DNA of 64,000 nt from Peptococcaceae bacterium. Its GTDB lineage: Bacteria; Bacillota; Desulfotomaculia; Desulfotomaculales; JACDOK01. Shown here in pieces: positions 36,159-45,372 of the stretch. A model generated the notes under the pieces. The model did no database searches. It was not told the origin of the DNA and saw nothing but the letters and a program-made list of their open reading frames with translations. Within the stretch, counting starts at the first letter, position 1, and each line of letters starts with the position of its first letter. The DNA lies in NCBI GenBank assembly GCA_017656185.1, contig JACDOK010000003.1, positions 53,788 to 117,787 of the forward strand, written 5' to 3'. Made by a program: the position numbers and the translations under genes.

Positions 36159-36264
36159 ACCGCCTGCACTCCCTTCTATATTCTATCAATATTTTCGACA
36201 TATCAGGCTAAATATTCCTGCTTAGTAAGGAAAAGACTTTTATATCATACTACTCCACATAAAA

Positions 36265-36294
36265 AAGCGGCGACAACATCTCGTTGGGCCGCTT
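36265..36294 (-). terminator. Intrinsic terminator after YIP1 gene
   Basis: AAGCGGC and GCCGCTT arms around a 16-nt loop, followed on the minus strand by TTTTATGTGG. It separates the YIP1 gene from the glycosyltransferase gene. Confidence 0.75.
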
Positions 36295-36321
36295 GCACTT
36301 TCTTTTCAAAGATACTTAACA

Positions 36322-37044
36322 CTATACGGAAACCCGGGTGGCACTTAAAGTTTCTAAAAGGACAAACACCGCCCATAAAGCAAAGATAAACACTGCCGTT
36401 TTACCAAAAGTGGAACCAATGGCTCGGGAACCTCCATAGGCCGTAAGAGCCAAAGACCAGATAGTAAAGGGATTCAGTTTACTGAAAAACACAAATTTGG
36501 GGCCAATTTCGGATACAGGCAGCAGTGCCGCCAAACTGACTGTTACACGCTGCACGTTTTCCGGCTGCGCAAAAGCAACCAATAATGACTTTAAGCTGAA
36601 ACCGATAATATGCGGCGCAAAAGCAAATACCGCTACTGCAAATAAAATCTGGAACGACACCCTACCACCGTGGAAGTTATTGTAAACTCGCAGAATAGTA
36701 GCCATTAACAACCATATCGCCAAAGGCCCCAATAATGCGGCACCTATTGAAGTGGCCGCCGAGATTTTTGGTATCATAGTTTTCATAGCCGCTAATTGTT
36801 CAGGAGATACACCGGGTGGAAGGGGTCTATTTTCAAGGGACCATTTGCTGAATGCAGCCACTTTAGGAGCTGCTAGCGCAGCAAAAAAGACATTAATTCC
36901 TGCCAAAATTATGGCCGCCTTAATAAAATCCCCGCTGGCAATAATCCGGTCAAACGCTGTACGAGGTTTAAAAAGGACCCCCCAAAGGTTATGCCATACT
37001 GAAAAACGTTTATGATCGCGCGGCTGTTTGCTTAGGTCTGTCAA
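36322..37044 (-). CDS. YIP1-family membrane protein
   Basis: 240 residues from TTG at 37044 (AAGGGGAGCG upstream), which avoids overlap with the preceding gene; the frame is open 14 codons further upstream. A cytoplasmic N-terminus containing HNLWGVLFKPRTAFDRII is typical of bacterial YIP1-domain proteins. Five predicted membrane helices follow. Function unknown. Located directly after the FmdE-like gene. Confidence 0.75.
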   Translation of the reverse strand: MTDLSKQPRDHKRFSVWHNLWGVLFKPRTAFDRIIASGDFIKAAIILAGINVFFAALAAPKVAAFSKWSLENRPLPPGVSPEQLAAMKTMIPKISAATSIGAALLGPLAIWLLMATILRVYNNFHGGRVSFQILFAVAVFAFAPHIIGFSLKSLLVAFAQPENVQRVTVSLAALLPVSEIGPKFVFFSKLNPFTIWSLALTAYGGSRAIGSTFGKTAVFIFALWAVFVLLETLSATRVSV

Positions 37045-37066
37045 AAAGATCGCTCCCCTTTTATTT

Positions 37067-37663
37067 TTAGGATGCCTCACCGGCACAGGTACAACATACT
37101 ATTGTGCCGTCTTTGACACGTGCTTTGGTTTCCACCACACCTTCACCACAAGCGGAGCAAATTACGGTGCGCATAGTACGAACGTTACCAGGAAGGTCAA
37201 GATTAAGACTTTGAATAACAAAAAGCTCATTTTCCGCCATCTCCATCAGATGCTCGGAAACTTCTTCCCTTTGCCTGAGAAAAGTTTTTTGCTCCTGCTC
37301 CGTAAGGTCACCGGAAAGAAATTTCTCCCTCAAAGAAATAAACTCTGTAAAGCCTTCCAATACGCCGTACTTTGCAATTACCCGTACTGCCTTACCTGTA
37401 TCACGTCTCCCAAAGGCATAAGCTTGTTTACCGTAGTCCAAAAGGCGTAAATTACCCTTACCAAGGGTACATCCCGTTACTACCTGTACGGCATCAATAC
37501 CACAACCGTCATTTTCCGCTATAGCAATTAGATTGTCATTGCCGGCAAATTCTATCCCCAATTCACGCAGGCCAATTTCAGCCGCTCTATAGCCTATGAC
37601 CAGCCCGGGGCACACGTGTCCGTGAAACTCAAGACTTTTTTCCCAGGAGGTCTGCATACACAT
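37067..37663 (-). CDS. FmdE-like protein with C-terminal zinc finger
   Basis: 198 residues from ATG at 37663 (AGGTG spaced 6 nt). The FmdE core starts at SLEFHGHVCPGLVIGYRA and includes ENDGCGIDAVQVVTGCTLGKGNL with conserved Cys residues. The C-terminus has a CSAC...CCTC zinc ribbon. In methanogens FmdE is tied to tungsten/molybdenum formylmethanofuran dehydrogenase; bacterial homologues are common in anaerobes near redox enzymes and have no settled function. It lies about 120 bp upstream of the ech terminator region on the same strand as echF, between ech and YIP1. Confidence 0.83.
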   Translation of the reverse strand: MCMQTSWEKSLEFHGHVCPGLVIGYRAAEIGLRELGIEFAGNDNLIAIAENDGCGIDAVQVVTGCTLGKGNLRLLDYGKQAYAFGRRDTGKAVRVIAKYGVLEGFTEFISLREKFLSGDLTEQEQKTFLRQREEVSEHLMEMAENELFVIQSLNLDLPGNVRTMRTVICSACGEGVVETKARVKDGTIVCCTCAGEAS

Positions 37664-37750
37664 ATCTATCACCTACCTGCAAGGATTAAATAACAAATTC
37701 GATTCCAACTGGATAAATCCTTCAGTTACTTAACCACCGATCTATTACAA

Positions 37751-37783
37751 AGCAAAATCCCCTTTAGAAGGGGGGATTTTGCT
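37751..37783 (-). terminator. Intrinsic terminator of the ech operon
   Basis: Perfect 12-bp stem AGCAAAATCCCC/GGGGATTTTGCT with a 9-nt loop; the minus strand continues TTTGTAATAG. It overlaps the last codon of echF. Confidence 0.8.
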
Positions 37784-38132
37784 AAACAGGAGTATTTTCC
37801 CTGTACTTTCGTTCCATCTTATAACGCGGGGGTGCCTGGTCTTCATACATAACCAATGCGCAACAGGGACACATTTCCACACACTTGCCACAGTAAATAC
37901 AGGCAAAAGGATTATATCCCAATGTAATATCACCGTTCTTCCGAGATCCGGTCATAGAAATGGCATTGGCAGGACAACCACGAGAACACATACCACAATA
38001 ACAACAACGGTCCTCGAAAACAACAATCTCACCACGAACTCCGGGAAACGCGGTCCTCTTTGTTTTTGGATACCGGCGCGTGACGGGACCTCTTACCAGG
38101 TTTCGAATGATGTTGGACAACATCTGGGGCAT
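37782..38132 (-). CDS. echF: Ech hydrogenase ferredoxin-like subunit EchF
   Basis: 116 residues from ATG at 38132 (GGGAGG 7 nt upstream), 16 bp after echE. Two 4Fe-4S motifs: CCYCGMCSRGCP and CIYCGKCVEMCPC. It would pass electrons between soluble ferredoxin and the NuoB-like subunit EchC. Last gene of the operon; a terminator overlaps its end. Confidence 0.9.
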   Translation of the reverse strand: MPQMLSNIIRNLVRGPVTRRYPKTKRTAFPGVRGEIVVFEDRCCYCGMCSRGCPANAISMTGSRKNGDITLGYNPFACIYCGKCVEMCPCCALVMYEDQAPPRYKMERKYRENTPV

Positions 38133-38148
38133 ATAGTGACCTCCCGCG

Positions 38149-39225
38149 CTATCTTTCGGTACAGGCAATGCAGGGATCGATGGACAGTGTAATTACCGGG
38201 ACATCGGCCAACTCACTACCCGGCAACATCACTAACAGAGCAGGAATATTGGCAAAAGTGGGCGTACGGATCTTGAGTCGTTCCAAATGGGGCGTTCCGT
38301 TTCCCCGGGCATATTCAAATAGTTCCCCACGAGGTTGTTCTACGCAGACTGCGGCCTCGCCTTCGGGGAAACCTTTAACCTTAACCGCTATCTCACCTTC
38401 GGGTAGGTTATTTAAAGCTTTATAAGCCAGTTCCAATGACTGATCCACTTCACGAACCCGGACTAATGTTCGAGCATAACTATCGCAGCCCTCTTCCACC
38501 ACAGGTTGAAAACCCAACTCCCCATATGCTGCGTAACCCAAGAGACGGCAGTCGTGCGCCCAGCCGCTGGCCCTCAACGTAGGACCTACAATGCCGAGTT
38601 CCCAGGCCTGCTCCTTCGGTAAAATACCTTTACCCTCCGTACGAGCTCTGATGGTATAGTCTTTCTGGACCACGGGGGATATGGCATCCCACTGCTTCTT
38701 AAATTCATCAAGCAGGTTAAAGACAGTCTTAGCTAACTCTCCATCAATATTCCGTCTTACGCCACCAATAACACAAGAGGATTGAATAACCCTTTGACCG
38801 GTAGTCATTTCCAAAACATCGAGAATAACTTCCCGTGCACGCCAACACTGCATAAACAAACTTTCAAATCCTAAGGCGTCAGCCAAAAGCCCTATCCAGA
38901 GCATATGGCTGTGAATCCGGGATAACTCGCTCCAAAATACACGCAGGTATTTGGCCCTGGGGGGGACATTAATGTTCATCAAGCCTTCAATTAACTGACA
39001 ATAAGTCAGGGCGTGCATAAAACTACAAATACCGCAAACCCGTTCACACAGAAAGACATTATTGACAAAAGGATTGCCCTCGGCTGCCTTTTCAATACCC
39101 CGATGCATATAGCCAATTACCGGAGTAACTTCTACTACTTTTTCATCTTCGCAGGTTAGCTGTAACTGGATGGCCTCCGGTAAAACGGGATGTTGGGGCC
39201 CAAATGGGAAAGTGATACGGGGCAT
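38149..39225 (-). CDS. echE: Ech hydrogenase large subunit EchE
   Basis: 358 residues of the NuoD/group 4 [NiFe] hydrogenase family. Both Ni-binding motifs are intact with cysteine: ERVCGICSFMHALTYC at about residue 60 and DPCIACTER at the extreme C-terminus. The protein stops right after TER, so no C-terminal extension is left for a maturation protease to remove. It carries the H2-forming or H2-oxidising site of the membrane complex. Confidence 0.93.
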   Translation of the reverse strand: MPRITFPFGPQHPVLPEAIQLQLTCEDEKVVEVTPVIGYMHRGIEKAAEGNPFVNNVFLCERVCGICSFMHALTYCQLIEGLMNINVPPRAKYLRVFWSELSRIHSHMLWIGLLADALGFESLFMQCWRAREVILDVLEMTTGQRVIQSSCVIGGVRRNIDGELAKTVFNLLDEFKKQWDAISPVVQKDYTIRARTEGKGILPKEQAWELGIVGPTLRASGWAHDCRLLGYAAYGELGFQPVVEEGCDSYARTLVRVREVDQSLELAYKALNNLPEGEIAVKVKGFPEGEAAVCVEQPRGELFEYARGNGTPHLERLKIRTPTFANIPALLVMLPGSELADVPVITLSIDPCIACTER

Positions 39226-39246
39226 CTTACATCCTCCTTAAACGAA

Positions 39247-39588
39247 CTACTTCAATTTCAAGAGGGGGGTCACCGGGCTTTCCTCAGATAAAAGCATGCG
39301 ACCCTTGAAATCTATTGCAATATCCTTAATTTTAATCCCAAAAAAGTCTTTCATCTCGTTTTCACTGAGTGCCGCACCCAGAATAATACTGGAAATACTG
39401 GTGAGTTCCTCCTCTTTATTTATTCTGGTCCTTAAGTTGACCAGTTCGCTATCTTTTTCGAAATGGTAAATCACTTCAAAAAATTCCCCTTCATCGATAC
39501 AAGTTGCAGTAATAAATCTGGCTTTGTCATCAATTAACTCTTTAACCCTAAATCCCAGTTCCGTTTTGTCAATATTTATGTCCCGCAT
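39247..39588 (-). CDS. echD: Ech hydrogenase subunit EchD (NuoC-like)
   Basis: 113 residues from ATG at 39588, which follows echC with minimal gap; an upstream in-frame Met would overlap echC. It has the NuoC/30-kDa subunit pattern: FEVIYHFEKDSELVNLRTRI, then SISSIILGAALSENEMKDFFGI. A structural subunit that links EchE and EchC. Length and position fit Ech operons. Confidence 0.85.
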   Translation of the reverse strand: MRDINIDKTELGFRVKELIDDKARFITATCIDEGEFFEVIYHFEKDSELVNLRTRINKEEELTSISSIILGAALSENEMKDFFGIKIKDIAIDFKGRMLLSEESPVTPLLKLK

Positions 39589-39592
39589 CGTA

Positions 39593-40030
39593 TCACTCCG
39601 CTTTAGAACCTTTTTCATTTAACTTTTTAAGTGCCATGATAACACCGTCAATAATGGTTTCAGGTCTCGGGGCACACCCTGGAATATAAACATCTACCGG
39701 AATGACCTTATCAATGCCCCCCAACACGTTATAACAGTTATGGAAAACCCCTCCCGTACAGGCACAAGCTCCGATCGCCAAAACCACCTTAGGGTCGGGC
39801 ATTTGTTCATAGAGATTCTTAAGTACCCGATAGTTACGGTGGTTCACCGGTCCGGTCACTGTCAAAATGTCGGCGTGTTTGGGATTCCCCATATTTAAGA
39901 TACCAAACCTTTCAACATCGTACAAAGGTGTCAAACACGCCAAGATCTCAATATCGCACCCGTTACACCCACCACAAGAGTAGTGAACAATCCACGGCGA
40001 CTTAATGCGGGACTTCGTGATAAGTCCCAT
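39593..40030 (-). CDS. echC: Ech hydrogenase small subunit EchC (NuoB-like)
   Basis: 145 residues. Proximal 4Fe-4S ligands appear in SCGGCNGCDIEILA, GACACTGG and YIPGCAPRPETI, as in NuoB and group 4 small subunits. It connects the EchF clusters to the Ni-Fe site in EchE. It follows echB by 14 bp. Confidence 0.92.
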   Translation of the reverse strand: MGLITKSRIKSPWIVHYSCGGCNGCDIEILACLTPLYDVERFGILNMGNPKHADILTVTGPVNHRNYRVLKNLYEQMPDPKVVLAIGACACTGGVFHNCYNVLGGIDKVIPVDVYIPGCAPRPETIIDGVIMALKKLNEKGSKAE

Positions 40031-40044
40031 AGCGACACTCCTTT

Positions 40045-40917
40045 CTACAACCTCAATCCCAAGCCGAAAAACTCAACAATGACAATATTCAGCAAAATTA
40101 ACCCCACACCCAGGCTCCAACCGACGGTTAGCATCCACGACCATCGTAAACGGGCCGTAATATTATCAATCAAAATCTCAAGAAAATAACAACTCAGAGC
40201 AATGATAATACCGACCCATAGCGGAATAACCCAGAAAAGGCTGATAATCCCCAATACAAGTACTAATTCGTACCAATGAGTCAACTCGATAAGGGCTAGA
40301 GTTGGACCCGAATACTCGGTATAAACACCCCGTACCAACTCTTGATGAGCATGTTCTGAAGCGGCAATATCGAATGGGGACTTTCGCATCTTGATACCCA
40401 AGGCTATCAGTACGGCCACTAAGGTCAACGGTAAAGATATGAGAAGCGGCTGTTCAAATCCCAAGACATCGCCAACCATAAAGCTACCGGTCTTTAAAAA
40501 AATAGCTACTGCCGCTAGGAGAAGAATAGGCTCGTAGGCCAACATTTGTAACAGCTCTCTATAGGCCCCGAAATGCGCATAAGGGCTGCGTACACTAAAA
40601 GCGCCCAATGCCAGAGATGCCCCTGCAAAAGCAAGAATAAACAGCAATATCAAAAGATCCTGTCGTAAAACAAAAAGTAACCACGCAGTAACAGTGAGAA
40701 CCAGATAAGCCCAAGCCCATACCACAGGACCACGATGCGAAGCTTTTTTCGATTTGGCACACAGTTTTATGAAATCATAAAACGGCTGCCAAAGAGGTGG
40801 TCCAATCCTTCCCTGCATTCTGGCCGTAAGGATACGGTCCAAACCTCTAAGGATCCCACCAATTAGGGGAGCTAAAGCCAAAGCTGCCAAAGCCATTAAA
40901 ATATCAGAGCCGTTCAT
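40045..40917 (-). CDS. echB: Ech hydrogenase membrane subunit EchB (NuoH-like)
   Basis: 290 residues with about eight membrane helices. NuoH features include GGILRGLDRILTARMQGRIGPPLWQPFYDFIKL near the N-terminus (read as separate segments GLDRILTARMQGRIGPP and WQPFYDF) and the acidic loop SPFDIAASEHAHQELVRGV. It anchors the hydrophilic arm and takes part in ion translocation. Its ATG overlaps the echA stop (ATGA). Confidence 0.92.
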   Translation of the reverse strand: MNGSDILMALAALALAPLIGGILRGLDRILTARMQGRIGPPLWQPFYDFIKLCAKSKKASHRGPVVWAWAYLVLTVTAWLLFVLRQDLLILLFILAFAGASLALGAFSVRSPYAHFGAYRELLQMLAYEPILLLAAVAIFLKTGSFMVGDVLGFEQPLLISLPLTLVAVLIALGIKMRKSPFDIAASEHAHQELVRGVYTEYSGPTLALIELTHWYELVLVLGIISLFWVIPLWVGIIIALSCYFLEILIDNITARLRWSWMLTVGWSLGVGLILLNIVIVEFFGLGLRL

Positions 40918-42842
40918 AAGACCACCCCCACGAAAAGCACTGCCAGCAAAACAATACCGGCCGCATTAATCCACTTATTCAGGCTTAACTCATCAAACCA
41001 CTGAGTCCAGTAGGTACCGCCGGTTTCAACCTGAACATGCCCGTCAACGGCGGAGCGGAAAACAAGGTGACGTTCATCGACGTTCACACCACACATATAA
41101 ACCGCAGAAACCTCTGCGGGCTTTAACCTTACCACCAACGCCGGAATCACTAGCGCCAAAACAACAGCTACAAAAAGGGGCCATACAGGAAATGCCCCCC
41201 AGGGTGTAGCCAAGGCCGTTCCGACAACCTTAAAACCTTCCTCATATCCTACAGCAACCGCAGCAGGATCAATAACATTAACAACCAAAGGGACAACTAG
41301 AAAGCTTAGTCCAACTGCAAGAACCGCAAGGGCCATTAAAGTGCCATATGCCAAAGGCGCTTTGACTTCGGACGAACCTGAACTGTCAGGTGCACAACTA
41401 ATCAACCGGCCCATCCACTTCGCGTAATAAACCAAGGTGGACGCACTTCCCATCACCAGCATAGCAACAATTAAGAAGAACCATGTGGTAACAGGCTCCG
41501 ACGCCGCCTGAATACCGGCCCATTTGCCGAAAACAACACCAAAAGGAAGGAATAACATGCTAATCATACCAACCAGCGCGATACCAGACAGAACAGGAAG
41601 TTTGGTAATTAGACCTTCCATATCCTCAATATCACGACTGCCTACCTGCTGTTCTATTGTTCCTACAACCAGGAACAGCAAGCCCTTTGAAATAGCGTGG
41701 AAGACAATTAACACCATTGCCGCAGCAATAGCTAGACCGGTATTAATACCGGCGCAACAAATAATCAGACCAAGGTTAGCAATGGTGGAATATGCCAGGA
41801 CACGTTTGGCATTACTCTGTCCTATGGCCAGAACAGATGTAACCATAAACACAAAAGCCCCAAAAATAGCAATGGCTGCAGATAATTGTGTTTCAACAAA
41901 TCCCGGGGCTAACCTTAGCACTAAATACACTCCGGCCTTTACCATTGTACTGGAGTGCAGCAGGGCCGAAACAGGTGTAGGAGCGACCATAGCACCTAAT
42001 AACCACCCCTGCCACGGCACCTGAGCGGCCTTGGTGAACCCAGTAAAGCAAAACAACGCCAACGTCAATAGCAGTGCCGGGCCAACAACGCCGGAAGAAA
42101 TAAGTTCCTGAATGACGACCGTATCAAAATTGTGCAGGGATAACCCGATACCGATGATTAAAGCCACGGCTCCAGCAAGGTTCATCCAAAGCGCACGTAA
42201 AGACGCGCCCAAAGCCTCTTCCGTCAAATCATGTCTAATGAGGTGGTAACAGCATAACGTGGTGATTTCCCAGAATAAAAAGAGCCAAAACAAACTGTTC
42301 GCAAATACCAACCCATTCATGGCGCCGAGGAAGGAAATAAGGAAAAAGAAGAAGATATGCTGTCTGGAAGGATTAACTCTATGATGTACTTCGTGGTTGC
42401 GCATATAATCCAAAGCAAAAACAACAATAAGAGAACCAATCAGGGAAATTACCAGGCACATTATGACTGATAACAAATCAATGTACAAAACCGGTTTTAC
42501 TTGCTTATGAAACGGCAATGAGATCAGTGGAAAGCTAACCGATTGAAAGGCGGCCAGCAGTATGATCAGATAATGTTTATTGGTAATACCGACATACAGA
42601 AAATACCCGATTAAGAGACAATCAACGGCAAAGATTAAATATTCCCATACCGGGGAAGGATTCGATACCAGCGTGCCATAGTTGTAAACTTCTAAAAATA
42701 ACCATAAAGAGGCTATTATCATTACGAGGGAAAAAGCTATCACGAATGGCTTGCGCAAACCCTCGCTCCGTATTAAAAAACTCAATCCCCCAACAATAAA
42801 GGGTAAAAGAACAAGAACCCCCACCAGCGTTTCTGCCGTCAT
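40914..42842 (-). CDS. echA: Ech hydrogenase antiporter-like subunit EchA (NuoL-like)
   Basis: 642 residues with about 16 membrane helices. The NuoL/Mrp-type core contains ANSLFWLFLFWEITTLCCYHLI (the conserved Glu in FWEIT), GWLLGAMVAPTPVSALLHSSTMVKAGVYL in shorter pieces (MVAPTPVSALLHSSTMVKAG) and the GLLFLVVGTIEQQVG loop. It is the ion-pumping subunit. First gene of the operon, with a 339-bp upstream gap for promoter elements. Confidence 0.92.
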   Translation of the reverse strand: MTAETLVGVLVLLPFIVGGLSFLIRSEGLRKPFVIAFSLVMIIASLWLFLEVYNYGTLVSNPSPVWEYLIFAVDCLLIGYFLYVGITNKHYLIILLAAFQSVSFPLISLPFHKQVKPVLYIDLLSVIMCLVISLIGSLIVVFALDYMRNHEVHHRVNPSRQHIFFFFLISFLGAMNGLVFANSLFWLFLFWEITTLCCYHLIRHDLTEEALGASLRALWMNLAGAVALIIGIGLSLHNFDTVVIQELISSGVVGPALLLTLALFCFTGFTKAAQVPWQGWLLGAMVAPTPVSALLHSSTMVKAGVYLVLRLAPGFVETQLSAAIAIFGAFVFMVTSVLAIGQSNAKRVLAYSTIANLGLIICCAGINTGLAIAAAMVLIVFHAISKGLLFLVVGTIEQQVGSRDIEDMEGLITKLPVLSGIALVGMISMLFLPFGVVFGKWAGIQAASEPVTTWFFLIVAMLVMGSASTLVYYAKWMGRLISCAPDSSGSSEVKAPLAYGTLMALAVLAVGLSFLVVPLVVNVIDPAAVAVGYEEGFKVVGTALATPWGAFPVWPLFVAVVLALVIPALVVRLKPAEVSAVYMCGVNVDERHLVFRSAVDGHVQVETGGTYWTQWFDELSLNKWINAAGIVLLAVLFVGVVL

Positions 42843-43181
42843 TATCGTACCTCCCCTAAAGATATCCCCGCTGCAATATCCTACTTAAGATTGACAGAAT
42901 AGTCTTGCAAATTACCCTATTAAAAAATTCGTTAATTGACTGGGTGAAGATTATCAATAATTCTATCTTTTCGCCCTGCTCAAGTCAAGCTTTGTTACCA
43001 TTTTAACAAGCATTTGATTAAGCGGAATTTACGCTTGTCCAACCTAATACAAACACAACTACGGTGACCCTAACAGAGCATGTACAACAGGATCCGGCAG
43101 CTGGACCGGCTGCATAAAAAAATAAGCCAGGGTTATTATAATAACGTGCTAACCCATTAAAATTAAGGAGGTTATATATTT
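42843..43181. other. Gene-free gap between echA and the DUF1657 gene
   Basis: 339 bp, AT-rich, between divergent genes. It must hold the ech promoter (left) and the DUF1657 promoter (right). A TATAAT-like box lies at about 43136-43141. A 26-codon frame at 43080-43160 has no convincing ribosome site. No tRNA-Sec or other RNA gene seen. Confidence 0.5.
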
Positions 43182-43415
43182 ATGACCATCGGTCAGAAAA
43201 TGCACCAAACCCTGGCCCAACTGCAAAGTCTCGCAGGAGATCTAAAATCCTATGCTCTGGAAACCCAGGATCAAACAGCCAAACAACAGTTTAGCGACTA
43301 CGCCAACCAACTTGAAAATATCGCCAACGGCTTTCGTGGTCGAGTTAACTACATTGAACAGCAGGAACCACAATACAAAGTACTCCAGCAACAGCAGCAA
43401 CAACAAAAACAGTAA
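43182..43415 (+). CDS. DUF1657 protein
   Basis: 77 residues, ATG behind AAGGAGG. Matches the DUF1657 pattern: TIGQKMHQTLAQLQSLAGDL, YALETQDQTAKQQFSDYA and LEPQ-like end, here closing with a Gln run. Small helical proteins of this family in spore formers often sit in sporulation-related loci; function is unknown. Convergent with selB, sharing a terminator. Confidence 0.85.
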   Translation: MTIGQKMHQTLAQLQSLAGDLKSYALETQDQTAKQQFSDYANQLENIANGFRGRVNYIEQQEPQYKVLQQQQQQQKQ

Positions 43416-43428
43416 AATATTTTTTAAG

Positions 43429-43457
43429 CTTAAGAGGCGCCTTGAGCGTCTCTTAAG
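43429..43457. terminator. Bidirectional terminator between DUF1657 and selB genes
   Basis: CTTAAGAGGCGC and GCGTCTCTTAAG arms (one G-T type mismatch) around CTTGA. T/A-rich runs on both sides suit both convergent genes. It overlaps the selB stop. Confidence 0.7.
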
Positions 43458-45372
43458 TAACTTTACTACTACCCCATAACACCCTTTCATCACCAACCCG
43501 CTTGGTAAAACGCACCTGATCAAAATACTCCAACAATGGCAAAGCATACTTGCGCGTGGTTGCAAGTAGATTGCGTGCTTCTCCTACCGTTATCGAACCG
43601 TGTTCTTCCAGATACTGTCCCAGTTTTTCTTTGGCCTTTTCAACCTCTTCACGATGGATCAATACGTTATCGGTTAACTTAATTAATTCACCCTGCCTTA
43701 CTAGATAGTTCATTATTTCAGCCGCTTCCGATTCTCCTAGCCCGTGTTTTAAGTACACTTCTTTCCAAGAAGGCGGCTGAGTACCGCCAATCTTAAACTC
43801 TTCGATAACAGTCTCAATCATATTGCCATAAGCGGGAGGCAGATTACGCGGCATATTTGACAGCGTCACCGCCTGGCCAGTAATGTCAATGTCTCCATCC
43901 GATTGTAAAGTTTCCAAGAAAACGTGCCATACCTTGCCATTAATTTTATTGAAATAACGGGAGCGCAGTTCCTCTTTCGGATATCCTTCTCTCAATGGAA
44001 ATTTTTGATGATACTTTTTCACCGCATCAAGTACCATATTTCTCCAGCGTAAAAACGTATCTGTGGTCATCCAGAACCAAACTTCATCAGAACGAAGTGC
44101 TTTCAGGCGTTTTTTCTGAGCGAGGGTCTCAACAGTTGCAGCAGTTTCTTCCCGTGACAACCCCACATTGGAGACAATCTCCTCAATGGTGGCTGGGGAC
44201 TGACTCTGGTTCAAAAATTGCACAACCAGGTCTTCAGGCCTGCCCTTTTCAAGGGTTTCTAGTGCCTGCAACACTTCCTCGCGAAAACGCTTGTGCCGTT
44301 GTGCGTTGGGTTCGATCACCTGTCCTCCGCCAATAGTTTGCATAGGTGAATAGCTTCTGATCACAAAACGGTCTCCTTTAGCCGCAACGGTCTGCCCTTC
44401 CAGGATTATTTGCGTTAAAGCATCATCTCCCGGTTTTAATTCATTTCTGTCCAGTAAAACGATGCGCCCCAACAATTCAGCTGCACCAATATAAAATCTT
44501 ACTCTGGCCCGGTGTTTTAGAGGCCTGGCATCGGATAACAAGGAAAGCCTTAAATCCATACGGTTAGAAGGTTTAAAGATATGCGGTGGAGCTACCACAT
44601 CGCCACGATGCAAGTCATCCAAATCTATTCCGGCCAAATTAATGGCCACGCGTTGACCGGCTCTTGCCTGCTGCACTTCGCTACCGTGCACCTGCATCGA
44701 TCGAATGCGGGAATGAAGGCCTGCAGGTAAAATCTCAACCGCATCACCTTTCTTAAAAACACCCGAGATCAACGTTCCCGTTACTACCGAACCAAAACCG
44801 GTTACCGAAAACTTACGATCAATGGGCAAACGTGCCGGCCCGGAAATCTTTCGTTCCTCAACATCTTGAGCTACTTCAACAATAGTATCCATAAGCTTGT
44901 CAATACCTTGCCGCGTTACGGATGAAACCACTACCACAGGTGCATTCGCCAGATTTGTTCCTTTCAAGAAGTCACGCACATCATCCTTCACCAGTTCGAG
45001 CCATTCATCATCCACCAAATCGGCTTTGGTTATTACTACAATACCCCTTGTAATACCAAGCAACTGAATAATGTGCAAGTGCTCACGCGTCTGGGGCATA
45101 ACCCCTTCGTCGGCGGCAATTACAAGAAGTACAAGATCAATGCCCCCAACTCCCGCCAACATATTTTTAATAAATCTCTCGTGGCCAGGCACATCGATAA
45201 TGCCTGCCCTCTGCCCGCCCGGCAAGTCAAGATAAGCAAAGCCGAGTTCTATGGATATACCGCGTTCCTTCTCAGCCTGCAGGCGATCAGTGTCAATGCC
45301 GGTAAGGGCACGTATGAGCTCTGTTTTGCCGTGGTCGACATGGCCTGCCGTTCCGATGATTAAAGAGCGCAA
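43453..45372 (-). CDS. selB: Selenocysteine-specific elongation factor SelB
   Basis: 639 residues. The N-terminal EF-Tu-like GTPase has [35 protein letters not shown] and ITKADLVDD. Domains II and III follow, then winged-helix repeats in the C-terminal 230 residues that bind the SECIS hairpin of the mRNA. It delivers Sec-tRNA to UGA codons with a downstream SECIS. Its start overlaps the selA stop by 13 bp, a standard selAB operon. The window contains one strong UGA candidate target, the hydrogenase large subunit. Confidence 0.95.
   Translation of the reverse strand: MRSLIIGTAGHVDHGKTELIRALTGIDTDRLQAEKERGISIELGFAYLDLPGGQRAGIIDVPGHERFIKNMLAGVGGIDLVLLVIAADEGVMPQTREHLHIIQLLGITRGIVVITKADLVDDEWLELVKDDVRDFLKGTNLANAPVVVVSSVTRQGIDKLMDTIVEVAQDVEERKISGPARLPIDRKFSVTGFGSVVTGTLISGVFKKGDAVEILPAGLHSRIRSMQVHGSEVQQARAGQRVAINLAGIDLDDLHRGDVVAPPHIFKPSNRMDLRLSLLSDARPLKHRARVRFYIGAAELLGRIVLLDRNELKPGDDALTQIILEGQTVAAKGDRFVIRSYSPMQTIGGGQVIEPNAQRHKRFREEVLQALETLEKGRPEDLVVQFLNQSQSPATIEEIVSNVGLSREETAATVETLAQKKRLKALRSDEVWFWMTTDTFLRWRNMVLDAVKKYHQKFPLREGYPKEELRSRYFNKINGKVWHVFLETLQSDGDIDITGQAVTLSNMPRNLPPAYGNMIETVIEEFKIGGTQPPSWKEVYLKHGLGESEAAEIMNYLVRQGELIKLTDNVLIHREEVEKAKEKLGQYLEEHGSITVGEARNLLATTRKYALPLLEYFDQVRFTKRVGDERVLWGSSKVT

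Noticed and set aside
43080..43160. 26-codon frame (YNRIRQLDRLHKKISQ) upstream of the DUF1657 gene
   Set aside because: No ribosome binding site and too short to judge; it overlaps a likely promoter region.
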